Source of the DNA: Marinobacter alexandrii
Lineage (GTDB): Bacteria > Pseudomonadota > Gammaproteobacteria > Pseudomonadales > Oleiphilaceae
Direction: 5' to 3'
Assembly: GCF_005871205.1 (NCBI RefSeq)
Contig: NZ_SWKM01000011.1
Span: 992,001-1,056,000 of the forward strand
Length of the DNA stretch: 64,000 nucleotides
How positions within the stretch are numbered: position 1 is the stretch's first letter; each line of letters begins with the position of its first letter. A program made the position numbers and the translations under genes. Shown piece by piece: positions 41,235-50,030 of the stretch. The notes below the pieces were generated by a model. That model saw only the letters and a list, made by a program, of their open reading frames with translations, ran no database searches and was not told where the DNA came from.

Positions 41235-42937
41235 GGTTGCTCCGTGTTGTCCTTGGTTTGGGGCTCCTGATAGGTGATCGCAGCCGGTGTCAGGCCATGG
41301 GTGCCGCCCGATGAATTCTCCCGGAGACGCGCGAGCAAACGGCTATCACGATTATAGATGTCATTGCGGAACTGCAGCCGCCCCCGGTCATCGACCCAGG
41401 CGGTCCAATACTGAATGTAGACGGGTACTGGCTCAGGTAACAAGATAGTTTTTGGTTGGTTGGAGCCGACCATGTTGTGGATGCGCTCCTGGTTCCAGTG
41501 TGGGGCGCCTGAAAGTAATTGCTCCGCCAGTGCGAACGGTTGCTCCACCCGGATACAGCCGGAACTGAAGGAGCGATCCACCCGGCCAAAAAGCTCCCGT
41601 GATGGTGTGTCGTGAAGGTAAACGTCGTATTGGTTCGGGAACATGAACTTGATCCGACCGAGTGCATTGTTGGGGCCGGGGGCCTGCACCAACTGGTAAG
41701 GGAAGTTGTCCGGTGACAGTGTGCCCCAATTTATGGTGGCCGGGTCGATCTGTTGCCGATCGGCGCCCCAGCCCCTGTAGACTTTCATGTTCAGGCGCTG
41801 AAGGTAATCCGGGTCGCGGATAATCTGGGGCAGCTGATCCTCGATCATCAGTCGGCGCGGCACGGTCCAGGTCGGGTTTACCACCAGGTAGCGGATCCGG
41901 TCACTGAACACCGGGGTCTGGCGGAACGGTCGGCCGACAATCACTCGTTGGCGGAGCAGCTCGACGCCCTGATCCATCATTTTCAACTCGTAGCCGGCAA
42001 TATTAACCAAGACGAACCGTGCTCCCAGTGACTCCGGCAGCCAGCGCCAGCGCTCCAGGCTGGCATCGATCCGATGCACTCGTTCGATGGGCAGCAGGTT
42101 AATCGCCGCCAAGGTGGCCGGGCCAATAATACCGTCGGGTTCCAGACCATGGCGGGCCTGAAATAGCGGTAGTGCGGTCTCAAGTTCTTCGCCGTAAAGG
42201 CTGGGATCAGTCGGATCAACCGAACCGGAGAGGTCACCGAGGGCGGTTAACCGCCGCCGGATTTCGATCAGCCGGTGGTCCTGGTCGCCGGGGCGGATGG
42301 CAGGCCCGGCGGGGATGGGTAGCCAGGGTTGGCCCAATAGGCCAGCCATGGTCTGGCGGGCCCGAACCAGCCTGAGGTAATCGGAATGAGCCGGGCGCAG
42401 GGACTCCACGGCTGCGCCAATGTCACCATTGACCAGAGCCGCTGCGAGCACCTGGTCCATATTCCGTTGTCGCCGGTTCGCCGTCCATTCGGCGTGAATA
42501 GTGTTTGGACTGACCTTGCCCTCGAGCAGGTGCGAGCCAAGCATCAGGAAGGCGTCGGAAAACAGCAGGTCCAGATCGGCCTGGAGGTCGGCCGGAAGGT
42601 CTTGCAAGGGGCGGCTCGACAGCTCCGCCAGGACATCGGCGTGATAATCCCTCGGGTCCAAGCCATCGCCGCTGGCCGATTCGATGGCCTCAAGTAGTTG
42701 GTGGCGCTGTTCGGCACTGCGCCAGGCCCGCTTATAGCCATTGGCGGCGTAAAAGTTGGAAAGTGCTTGCCGTGCCAGAAGGCGGTTACCCAACACCTCC
42801 ACGGTAAATCCCGCGTCCAGCGCCTCAATTCGAGCAACAAGGGATTCGTTGGCTTTGGCAGATGAAGAAAACCAGGGGCAAAGGGCAACAACGAGCACCA
42901 ACGCCAGAGCATTGGTGGCGGCTTTCAGTCCGGGCAT
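41231..42937 (-). CDS. L,D-transpeptidase (YcbB/LdtD-like)
   Basis: A 568-residue periplasmic protein with a signal sequence (ATNALALVLVVALCPWFSSS region). A peptidoglycan-binding repeat sits near residues 235-290 (LPLFQARHGLEPDGIIGPAT). The YkuD catalytic domain follows, with YDVYLHDTPSRELFGRVDRS and the nucleophile Cys near residue 460 in SFSSGCIRVEQP. Such enzymes make 3-3 crosslinks or attach lipoproteins to peptidoglycan. Size and layout match E. coli LdtD. It is followed by a coupled lipoprotein gene. Confidence 0.92.
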   Translation of the reverse strand: MPGLKAATNALALVLVVALCPWFSSSAKANESLVARIEALDAGFTVEVLGNRLLARQALSNFYAANGYKRAWRSAEQRHQLLEAIESASGDGLDPRDYHADVLAELSSRPLQDLPADLQADLDLLFSDAFLMLGSHLLEGKVSPNTIHAEWTANRRQRNMDQVLAAALVNGDIGAAVESLRPAHSDYLRLVRARQTMAGLLGQPWLPIPAGPAIRPGDQDHRLIEIRRRLTALGDLSGSVDPTDPSLYGEELETALPLFQARHGLEPDGIIGPATLAAINLLPIERVHRIDASLERWRWLPESLGARFVLVNIAGYELKMMDQGVELLRQRVIVGRPFRQTPVFSDRIRYLVVNPTWTVPRRLMIEDQLPQIIRDPDYLQRLNMKVYRGWGADRQQIDPATINWGTLSPDNFPYQLVQAPGPNNALGRIKFMFPNQYDVYLHDTPSRELFGRVDRSFSSGCIRVEQPFALAEQLLSGAPHWNQERIHNMVGSNQPKTILLPEPVPVYIQYWTAWVDDRGRLQFRNDIYNRDSRLLARLRENSSGGTHGLTPAAITYQEPQTKDNTEQP

Positions 42938-43246
42938 GGGGCCCCTCCGATTCTTCCCTGAACAACATCAGATGACTACAAACGACTTGGATATTGGACG
43001 TTACCAGAGCCCCATTTGTTCCCCCGCCGGGCGGCGGAACAGGTCATTTCGCAGGGGTTCGGCCTGGTGAAGGTTCAGTCCAAGCCGTTTCGGTGACGGC
43101 GGAGGAGAGCATATCCGATGTGGCGCTGTATAGTTGGCGAAACCAGAGCAGGCAAAACCCTGGGAAGAAGATGATCGTTCGGAGGCATAAGGCGCGCCTA
43201 GGGGCGTCTTAAAACAATGGTAGTCCACGCCCTGAACCAAAACGCG
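42938..43246. other. intergenic region without a recognisable gene
   Basis: 309 bases between the L,D-transpeptidase start and the cheV remnant. The only structure I see is a GC-rich imperfect hairpin (GTTCCCCCGC against GCGGCGGAAC, 43018-43040). Short frames on both strands lack ribosome sites and family motifs. It probably holds the ldt promoter and degenerate sequence. Confidence 0.5.
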
Positions 43247-43996
43247 TCACCCATTGGCTCTGGTCGCTCCGACAGTCTCCATTACAAAGTTCGCAAGCTT
43301 ATCGGGATCAAACTTCCTAAGGAATCCATCGGCTCCGACTTTTTCCACCAAGGCTTTGTTGAAAACACCAGTAAGCGAGCTGTGCAAAACAACGGGAATA
43401 CCAGACATGGCTGGATTAGCCTTTACGTTCGATACAAACGTGTAACCATCCATCCTTGGCATTTCAATGTCTGAGATAATCGCCTAATAAGCATCCGAAA
43501 GCGACTTCCCCTCAGCGATAATTTGTTCCAGATGAAGGTAGGCCTGTTCACCGTCATTAAAGGTTTCAACTCTTAGCCCCATGTCGGTAAGAACACGAGT
43601 CAGTTGCCGTCGTGCTACTGAGGAGTCATCGATAACCAGTATGGGATAAAATTCCTTGCCATCGTTTGTCCATTGTCGGCTTTTCTCGGATACCGTTTCA
43701 GATAGCTTGCCGCCCATATTGGGCGCAAGCTCTGCCAAAACCCGTTCGACATCAAGAATGCCCACAATGGTGGCATCTAACTGGGTGGTCGCCGTCAGAT
43801 AGTGCCCGCCGGGAAGACCGTTTGGTGGTGGGATTATGTCCGTCCAGCTACGATTCACGATGCGATCGACACTCTTCACCAGGAAGGCCCGAATTTTCTG
43901 GTTGTATTCGCTCACAATGAGCAACGGTCTGGTCGCACCCTCAGAGACCGTATCTCTCTGGAGAGCCAGGGCGGCCTCGCGCAAACCGCCAGCCAC
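43247..43996 (-). pseudogene. cheV: degenerate cheV (CheW-receiver fusion), truncated and interrupted by an amber codon
   Basis: One continuous reverse frame encodes the second half of a CheW domain (RPLLIVSEYNQKIRAFLVKS, VDRIVNRSWTDIIPPPNG) and a receiver domain (PILVIDDSSVARRQLTRVL, then SDIEMPRMDGYTF, then VVLHSSLTGVFNKALVEKVG with the terminal DGFLRKF). A TAG stop at 43484-43486 lies seven codons before the receiver's SDIEMP motif. The first 60-70 residues of the CheW domain are missing, and an in-frame TAA lies just upstream. CheV normally couples chemoreceptors to CheA. The copy is very probably non-functional. Confidence 0.8.
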
Positions 43997-44015
43997 CCCT
44001 TCTTAAATTCATTTT

Positions 44016-45815
44016 CTAGGTTTGCCCCCGGTCTGTGATCGTATTGGTCAGTAATTCGTGCACTTTGCCCGCCGTTATCGGCCGTCCTAGCAAATAGCCC
44101 TGAATCATGTCGCAATCGAGTTTTGCTAATAGCTGACGCTGGGTTTCGTGTTCCACACCTTCCGCAACGACCGTCAGTTCCATGGCATGAGCAATGCGGA
44201 TGAAACCAGATAAAATTTCCAGGGATTTTCTGTTGTTGGGTAGTCCATCAACGATGCTCTTATCGATTTTGAGGGTATCCACGGGCAATTGGTTAAGATG
44301 ATTCAGGGATGAATACCCGGTTCCGAAATCGTCAAGCGCCAATCTTATGCCTTGACTCGATAGCTCCCGCATCGTGAGAGTGGTGTGGTCGATATTCTGA
44401 ACCAGGCCGTCTTCGGTCAACTCCAACGTCAAGCGGGATGGTTCCAGATCAACCTCACGGAGCAGACTTAAGACCGATTGTGCGAACTCGGGCTGGTAAA
44501 ATCCCGCGGCAGGAATATTGACCGCGACGCGAATCGGCTCATGGCACGGATCTGTTTTCCACGTCCGCGCCTCCAGACAGGCCATACGTAATACGTAGTA
44601 AGTTAATTGATGGGAAAGTCCGGCATGCTTCTCGGCTATGGGCACAAACTCGCCGGGACTGACGACACCCAATTCCTCATCCTGCCAGCGAGCCAATGCT
44701 TCAAACTTTATTACTCGGGTGCCGTCCGCAGACCAGATCGGCTGATAGTTCAGAGTAACGCGATGGTTCGCTATGGCCTTCCCGAGGCGGTCCTGAATCA
44801 GATAACTGCGCGTCGCATTGGCCTCCTCACTGGGGTCATAGAAATCAATCTGGGCCGGGGATAACTTACAGGCTCGCTGCGCGCGATCTATCAAAAGCCG
44901 AGCCTCACTGCCGTCAGCTGGATAAACACTGATTCCGATACTGATTTCAGGGCGCAAATCGCGACCAGCGAATTCAACGGGTTCGGTCATTATGCCCATA
45001 ATCCGGCGTGCCATCGTCGACGTCGATTGTCTTGTGTCGAAAGGCACGACCAGAGCAAGGCGGTCAGGTGCTACCCTTCCTGACCCCAATATGCCTTCAT
45101 TGTGCATTACAAGTCGATCAACAAACGCTTGCACCACGCTATTCCAACCAGCACCTCCGCTCAGGCTGGCGATTGCGTCAAAGTTCTCTACGTGCAAGTG
45201 CAGGATGGCCAATTGGCTCTGCTCAGCCTCAGCGGTTCTTATCAGGCCCTCCAGAGTTTCCTCCAGTAGCATGTCGCCAGGAAGGCCGGTAAACGAATCC
45301 CGTAAAGTCGAATCCCGAAGGATCTGCCAGTCGTCCTTCAGTGTCCTGTCGCGTTCGATTTCTGACTCCACCAGTCGAGCAAGCGCTTCAAGCTGGGCTC
45401 GTTCATTTTCACTAAGACGCCGGGGTGCATAATCCACCAGGCAAAGGGTTCCTACCGGTTGACCACTCGGACCATGCAGAACTGAGGCCGCATAAAAACG
45501 TATTGGAGGCGAGCCCTTGACCGCTGGATGGTTTCTGAACAACTCGTCCTCAAAGGTGTCCTCAATCTCCAGAAAACCCAGTCCAAGAGTGTGCTGACAT
45601 AGACTGTCAGTCCGCTTTACCTCAGAAATTTCGATTCCGAATTTGGATTTGAACCAGACCCGCTCATGGTCAATGAAAGTAATGAAGGCGGTGGGAACAT
45701 CGAACATTATTGATGCCAGGCGCGTATGGCGATCAAAGCGCTCTTCCGGGGGCGTGTCCAGAATGTTGAGAGACGACAACTCATTGAGGCGGGCGGTTTC
45801 ATCGAGTTGCTTCAT
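44016..45815 (-). CDS. GAF-GGDEF(degenerate)-EAL protein, probable cyclic-di-GMP phosphodiesterase
   Basis: A 599-residue soluble protein. The N-terminal GAF domain (1-160) begins RLNELSSLNILDTPPEERFD and contains TDSLCQHTLG. A GGDEF-like domain (170-325) has its signature degenerated to RVAPDRLALVV, so cyclase activity is not expected. The EAL domain (340-590) keeps the catalytic set: KFEALARWQ, ELTEDGL, ALDDFGTGYSSL, LKIDKSIVDG, VVAEGVEHE and QGYLLGRP. Net activity is probably c-di-GMP hydrolysis, perhaps regulated by the GAF. It is flanked by gene remnants on both sides. Confidence 0.92.
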   Translation of the reverse strand: MKQLDETARLNELSSLNILDTPPEERFDRHTRLASIMFDVPTAFITFIDHERVWFKSKFGIEISEVKRTDSLCQHTLGLGFLEIEDTFEDELFRNHPAVKGSPPIRFYAASVLHGPSGQPVGTLCLVDYAPRRLSENERAQLEALARLVESEIERDRTLKDDWQILRDSTLRDSFTGLPGDMLLEETLEGLIRTAEAEQSQLAILHLHVENFDAIASLSGGAGWNSVVQAFVDRLVMHNEGILGSGRVAPDRLALVVPFDTRQSTSTMARRIMGIMTEPVEFAGRDLRPEISIGISVYPADGSEARLLIDRAQRACKLSPAQIDFYDPSEEANATRSYLIQDRLGKAIANHRVTLNYQPIWSADGTRVIKFEALARWQDEELGVVSPGEFVPIAEKHAGLSHQLTYYVLRMACLEARTWKTDPCHEPIRVAVNIPAAGFYQPEFAQSVLSLLREVDLEPSRLTLELTEDGLVQNIDHTTLTMRELSSQGIRLALDDFGTGYSSLNHLNQLPVDTLKIDKSIVDGLPNNRKSLEILSGFIRIAHAMELTVVAEGVEHETQRQLLAKLDCDMIQGYLLGRPITAGKVHELLTNTITDRGQT

Positions 45816-45914
45816 AATTCCTGGCCTGAATTTAGGGCTGTCGATGCCATACCAAAATCACCAAACAGCTAATCGGTCGAGGACGGAAACTGCGGAAAGG
45901 AAAGAACGCCCGAG

Positions 45915-46016
45915 TTAGTCCGGTCTGCTGTTTCGGAGGAACCTTTTCTCACGCAGTTGCTCAAAGCCTTCCGGATCCCGCTGGACTAAATCCTTGAGTT
46001 CATCGAACGTGGGCAT
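45915..46016 (-). pseudogene. truncated DUF3135-like reading frame
   Basis: A 33-codon frame whose start MPTFDELKDLVQRDPEGFEQ resembles the N-terminus of DUF3135 proteins (about 100 residues when complete). The frame then ends abruptly at RFLRNSRPD. No clear ribosome site precedes it. It most likely is the stump of a gene interrupted near the upstream side of the EAL gene. A short functional peptide cannot be excluded. Confidence 0.4.
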
Positions 46017-46123
46017 ATCCACAACGTTTCTCACTGTTTGCGTTCAAGTAGTATCGACGCTACCAGCTGCACCCAAATCTCTCGGAAATTCAGCCTCAAA
46101 AAACCACGCGCGTGACCGCTGGA

Positions 46124-47701
46124 TCACATCTTGAAACGGGCAACTTGCGTATTGAGCCCCTCGGCAAGTCTCGCCAGCTCTTCACTGGCAGCCGAAACCT
46201 GTTCGGTGGAGGCTGCGGACTGATCACCCACATCGCGGATCAAGACGACATTCTGATTGATCTCTTCGGCAACTGAGCTTTGCTCTTCAGCAGCCGTTGC
46301 AATCTGACTGTTGTACTGGCGGATCTCTTCAACCGCTTGCGCCATTTCCTGGATAACCGTACCGGCCAGTTGTGCTCGCTCAAGTGTCTGTTCCGCGAGT
46401 TTATTGCCAGTCTCCATACTCGAAACTGATGATTCCGCACTGCTAACCAGGTTGCTGATCAGGGTTTCAATCTCGGCGGCGGAGCTTTGGGTGCGTTGAG
46501 CCAGTGACCGCACCTCGTCGGCCACCACCGAGAAACCTCGCCCGTGCTCGCCAGCACGGGCCGCCTCTATAGCGGCGTTCAGTGCCAGCAGGTTGGTCTG
46601 GTCGGCAACCGACTTGATCACGTCCAGCACAGTTGCAATGTTGTTGGTTTCAGTTTGCAGACCGTTGAGCTGTTCCATCACGTTGGCGCTTTGTGTATTC
46701 AGGTTTGCGACCAGTTCCAGGGTTTCCCTGACGGCCTTTTCACCATTGCCGGACTTCTCGCTGGCGTGATTGGCGGCCTCAAAGGCCGCTTCCGCACTTT
46801 TTGCCACATCATTGACCGTCGCAACCATCTCATTCATCGCAGTGGCCACCTGGTCGGTCTGGGCTTGTTGTTCTGCCACACCCTGGCTGGTCTGGTTGGT
46901 TACCGTGGAAAGCTCTTCGGAGGATGACGCTATACTGGATGCACCAGTTTCGATTTCACGAATCAGTTCTCTGAGGTTGGTTATCATCGTGCCAAAGGCT
47001 GCGAGCAACTGACCGAATTCATCGCCGCGCTGGCTTTGAACATTCACGGCCAGATCGCCTGAGGCAACCTTGTTGGCAAAATCTACCGCTTCGTTGATTG
47101 GCCCGGTGATTGAACGGGTCAATATCCATGCAAGAACGGTAGCAGCAAGGAGGGCAATAATGGTCACGATAATGATTTCTGCGACCGCGAGTTCATATGT
47201 TTCCTGCAATTGTGCCTGCTCACCGTATTTCAACTCCTCCATCATATCGATGGTACTGGTCGCAACGGCGTACATTTCCTCTTCAAGGGGTCTGACAATA
47301 TCTGTTGGTCCGGAGATGGCCGTTTCGTACCTTTTCAAAAGAGCCTCGTAGGACTTGGCGCCCTCAAGAATCCGTTCTGCCAATTGCCGGCTTTCACTGC
47401 CTGCCTCTTGCATTTCAGTCAGAGGCGCAAGTGCATTTTCAGCGTGAGCAACAAACTCGATGGCGCGGTTTATGTATTTGGAATTCTGTGTAATCGCAAA
47501 GTTTCTTTCGTCTCTTTCCGCCTCCAGCAAGTCAATTTCGGCGGCGTTGGCGTGCTTCACAATCGAAACGCCGCGATGATAGGTATCAAGCGACGAATAA
47601 CCGACGGCGGATACGATGATGAGAAGGATGACGAGGATGGCGAAGCTGGCAGCGAGTTTCTTGCCGACGGCAAGGTTTCCGAAAAAATGTTTCAGCGGCA
47701 T
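46124..47701 (-). CDS. methyl-accepting chemotaxis protein
   Basis: About 525 residues from the ATG at 47701 (GGAG 7 bases upstream), beginning [22 protein letters not shown]1 is near 17-37; a periplasmic helical-bundle domain of about 140 residues follows; TM2 is near 178-200 ([20 protein letters not shown]); then HAMP and the cytoplasmic hairpin with [20 protein letters not shown] and [20 protein letters not shown]. No C-terminal pentapeptide for CheR/CheB tethering is seen. The ligand domain resembles 4-helix bundle sensors; ligand unknown. Confidence 0.93.
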   Translation of the reverse strand: MPLKHFFGNLAVGKKLAASFAILVILLIIVSAVGYSSLDTYHRGVSIVKHANAAEIDLLEAERDERNFAITQNSKYINRAIEFVAHAENALAPLTEMQEAGSESRQLAERILEGAKSYEALLKRYETAISGPTDIVRPLEEEMYAVATSTIDMMEELKYGEQAQLQETYELAVAEIIIVTIIALLAATVLAWILTRSITGPINEAVDFANKVASGDLAVNVQSQRGDEFGQLLAAFGTMITNLRELIREIETGASSIASSSEELSTVTNQTSQGVAEQQAQTDQVATAMNEMVATVNDVAKSAEAAFEAANHASEKSGNGEKAVRETLELVANLNTQSANVMEQLNGLQTETNNIATVLDVIKSVADQTNLLALNAAIEAARAGEHGRGFSVVADEVRSLAQRTQSSAAEIETLISNLVSSAESSVSSMETGNKLAEQTLERAQLAGTVIQEMAQAVEEIRQYNSQIATAAEEQSSVAEEINQNVVLIRDVGDQSAASTEQVSAASEELARLAEGLNTQVARFKM

Positions 47702-47829
47702 TACAATCTCCGATAAAGAGCCCTTTACCGAAAAATGCACTTAGCATGCCAGATGTTTTTTACCTATTTTTTTTCAGTTAGTTCCAATCATTCCGAAAAA
47801 TTTTAAATCGTGCATTCTCAAAATGGGAT

Positions 47830-49308
47830 TCATATTGGCTCTCGGGAAATTTGCACTTCATCCCACTGCTGTTTCTTGCGATAAATGGTTGAGACGCCGA
47901 TTTCCAGAAAGACAGCAGCCCGCGGTACATTGCCATCGCACTTTTCAATGGCGGATTCGATGATGCGCTTCTCCTCAACCCAGAACGGTAGAATTTCCTG
48001 GTTACCTGAATCGGACTGAATGGCAGCAGCAACGTCACCGAGACCGCCTTCGGTTCGTGGTACTGGCGCCACATCCCCAAAGGCCGGAGGGTTATTCCCA
48101 AGCGCCCATGCCCTGCTGCTCTTTGACGTCCGAGACCGAATCAGATTAGGCAGCATCGACATGTCAATGACACTGCCCTCATTCAAGACCACCACATTCC
48201 TGACCACGTTGCTCAGCTCCCGGACGTTACCGGGCCAGTCATACTGCATGAAGACTTTCTCAACGTCCTTGCTGAAACCTCGAAAATCCTTCTTCTCGTC
48301 TTCTGCATACCGTTTTAACAACGACTGAGCGATCAGCATTATGTCGCTTCCACGTTCTCGCAATGGGGGCATATGAACAGGAATTACGTGCAATCGGTAG
48401 TACAGGTCTTCACGAAAACGCCCCTCCTGCACTTCAAATAGCGGATCCCGGTTCGTTGCACAAATAAAGCGAATATCAACTTTCAGCTCTTTACTGCCTC
48501 CCACCGGAGTAAAGGTTCCCGACTGGATAAGCCTTAAAAGTTTGCTTTGAAGATCCAGCGGCATTTCTCCAATTTCGTCCAGGAAAAGTGTACCTCCAGA
48601 CGCTCGCAGAGCAGCTCCGTCTCGAGCCGCCGACGCCCCGGTGAATGCGCCTTTCACGTGGCCAAATATTTCGCTTTCAATGAGATCACGGGGAATTGCG
48701 GCACAATTCAAAGTAATAAAAGGGGCGCTGGCCCGAGGGCTCTCCGCGTGCAGAGCCTCTGAGCACAATTCCTTACCCGTGCCGCTCTCACCGGTGATAA
48801 AAACCGACGCATTGCTCTTCCCGGCACTTTCGGCGATACGGTAAACATTCTGCATGGGCAATGAGGCACCGATCATCCGATGAAACTGGTCACGCTTATA
48901 GACTTTCTCGTACTGCTGAACAGTTTCTTCGAGCTTCTGCTTTTTGAGGATGTTTTTGAGCGTGACCTCGAGGCGAGCCTTGTCGAACGGCTTGGAAACA
49001 AAATCGCTGGCACCGCGCTGCATGGCGTCAACCACCATATCAACGGAACCATGAGCGGTGATTACGATGACCGGCAGTGAAGGCATCTCAGCCTGAATCT
49101 TATCCAGAACGCTCAGACCGCTCATGTCCGGCAACCTGACGTCGGTGATAACCACATCAAAGTTATGCTGGGCTAGCTGTTCCAGAGCTTCCGAGCCGGT
49201 ATGGGCAACTCGAACAGCATAGTCACTCTCAAGAAAAATTTGATAGGCCTTTGCGCTAAATGAGCAGTCCTCCACCAAAAGCACGCCTGGACGATTTTCC
49301 CTCGACAT
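47830..49308 (-). CDS. LuxO-like sigma-54-dependent response regulator
   Basis: About 492 residues from the ATG at 49308 (MSRENRPGVLLVEDCSFSAK); a TTG overlapping the hpt stop is an alternative start. The receiver domain has phospho-Asp in VVITDVRLPDMSGL. The AAA+ domain has Walker A GESGTGKELCSEAL, the sigma-54 contact loop GAFTGA, and Walker B GGTLFLDEIGEM. The Fis-type helix-turn-helix is VPRAAVFLEIGVSTIYRKKQ. Family LuxO regulates quorum-sensing small RNAs in vibrios. It lies immediately downstream of an HPt gene, matching LuxU-LuxO. Confidence 0.92.
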   Translation of the reverse strand: MSRENRPGVLLVEDCSFSAKAYQIFLESDYAVRVAHTGSEALEQLAQHNFDVVITDVRLPDMSGLSVLDKIQAEMPSLPVIVITAHGSVDMVVDAMQRGASDFVSKPFDKARLEVTLKNILKKQKLEETVQQYEKVYKRDQFHRMIGASLPMQNVYRIAESAGKSNASVFITGESGTGKELCSEALHAESPRASAPFITLNCAAIPRDLIESEIFGHVKGAFTGASAARDGAALRASGGTLFLDEIGEMPLDLQSKLLRLIQSGTFTPVGGSKELKVDIRFICATNRDPLFEVQEGRFREDLYYRLHVIPVHMPPLRERGSDIMLIAQSLLKRYAEDEKKDFRGFSKDVEKVFMQYDWPGNVRELSNVVRNVVVLNEGSVIDMSMLPNLIRSRTSKSSRAWALGNNPPAFGDVAPVPRTEGGLGDVAAAIQSDSGNQEILPFWVEEKRIIESAIEKCDGNVPRAAVFLEIGVSTIYRKKQQWDEVQISREPI

Positions 49309-49346
49309 AATCGCTTCTCTTATTGGATGGTTCAAACCAGTGTTGT

Positions 49347-49667
49347 TCAAGATGCCTGCGGATAGTCATTATAGTCAGCATATGCAGCCTGCGCCTCCCC
49401 TGCCACCTGCCTTACTCTGGTAATGGCAGCGCCATCAGAACAGGCATTGGAGTGACTGGCCAAGTCTTCCAGTTCCTGAGCAGCGGTCTGGAGTTTCTTG
49501 CCCCCAAAGGTACCGGCACAGCTTTTCACGGCGTGAGTCTGCTCCCAAATTTTCGGTTCATCACTGGCCGCTTCGGCTTTTCGAGCCCTTCGAGGCGTTT
49601 TTTTTGTCTCATTAAGAAAGACGAAAATCATCATTGGCAGGTTTCCTGCGGATGCGTCCTTGCTCAA
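49347..49667 (-). CDS. HPt-domain phosphotransfer protein (LuxU-like)
   Basis: 106 residues if the TTG at 49667 is used, 95 from the ATG at 49634, which has AGGA upstream. The HPt histidine is in QTHAVKSCAGTFGGKKLQTA, the classical H-x-x-K-S-x-A-G motif. The first helix starts LPMMIFVFLNETKK. The next seven residues read TPRRARK, but the +1 frame of the same DNA gives RLEGLEK, the expected amphipathic helix; an A8 run (49596-49603) marks one break. It probably relays phosphate to the downstream LuxO-like regulator. Confidence 0.75.
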   Translation of the reverse strand: MSKDASAGNLPMMIFVFLNETKKTPRRARKAEAASDEPKIWEQTHAVKSCAGTFGGKKLQTAAQELEDLASHSNACSDGAAITRVRQVAGEAQAAYADYNDYPQAS

Positions 49668-49755
49668 CTGAGGTGTCTGCGTATTTTTAAGCAGTTAATT
49701 GATATGTCCAGAAAACGACCGTTTATTAACCTTTTTGCTATGCATCCGTCATGGT

Positions 49756-49941
49756 TCAACCACCTTTGAACGAGACTATTTTGCTGCCTTTTTGAGCTTG
49801 ACTGAGCAGTTTGGTCAGGCGTTTGATTTCGCGGTTTTGGCGACCAGCCTTTTCTTTTTCATTTTCGAGATCTTTATAGCGGTCGGTGACAATAGGCTAG
49901 AAGCGGTTGTAAGGGTTGAGTCCGGTAGTGCGGGTTTTCAT
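49756..49941 (-). pseudogene. SOS-box controlled small gene interrupted by an amber codon at position 15
   Basis: The reverse strand has ATG at 49941, 14 codons (MKTRTTGLNPYNRF), TAG (49897-49899), then 46 further codons in the same frame to a TGA at 49756, with a charged, probably coiled-coil stretch (DLENEKEKAGRQNREIKRLT) and the end GSKIVSFKGG. A consensus LexA box lies 12 bases upstream of the ATG, and TTGGTG could serve as ribosome site. Without the TAG it would be a 61-residue SOS-induced protein of unknown function. Confidence 0.5.
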
Positions 49942-49953
49942 GGTGAGCACCAA

Positions 49954-49973
49954 TACTGTTTATATGTACAGTA
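49954..49973 (-). promoter_or_regulatory. consensus LexA (SOS) box
   Basis: TACTGTTTATATGTACAGTA contains CTGT-N8-ACAG with palindromic flanks, matching the gammaproteobacterial LexA consensus taCTGTatatatatACAGta at all invariant positions. It is 12 bases before the ATG of the interrupted small frame on the minus strand. Confidence 0.8.
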
Positions 49974-49986
49974 TTGGCCATGCTAC

Positions 49987-50011
49987 CCCTGCAGCCTCAC
50001 GGCTGCAAGGG
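49987..50011 (-). terminator. hairpin after the second chemoreceptor gene
   Basis: TGCAGCC and GGCTGCA form a 7-bp stem with a 4-base loop (TCAC), extended by CCC/GGG across a bulge, about 20 bases past the stop of the chemoreceptor gene on the minus strand. No T-run follows. Confidence 0.45.
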
Positions 50012-50030
50012 ACACGGAGTAGGTTTGCAA

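Noticed and set aside
43001..43240. 79-residue minus-strand frame upstream of the L,D-transpeptidase gene
   Set aside because: No ribosome site, no membrane or family motif; composition looks like non-coding sequence.
46098..46117. CACGCGCGTG followed by GTTTTTT on the minus strand after the first chemoreceptor gene
   Set aside because: Looks like a terminator at first, but the palindrome has no room for a loop, so a stable hairpin is doubtful.
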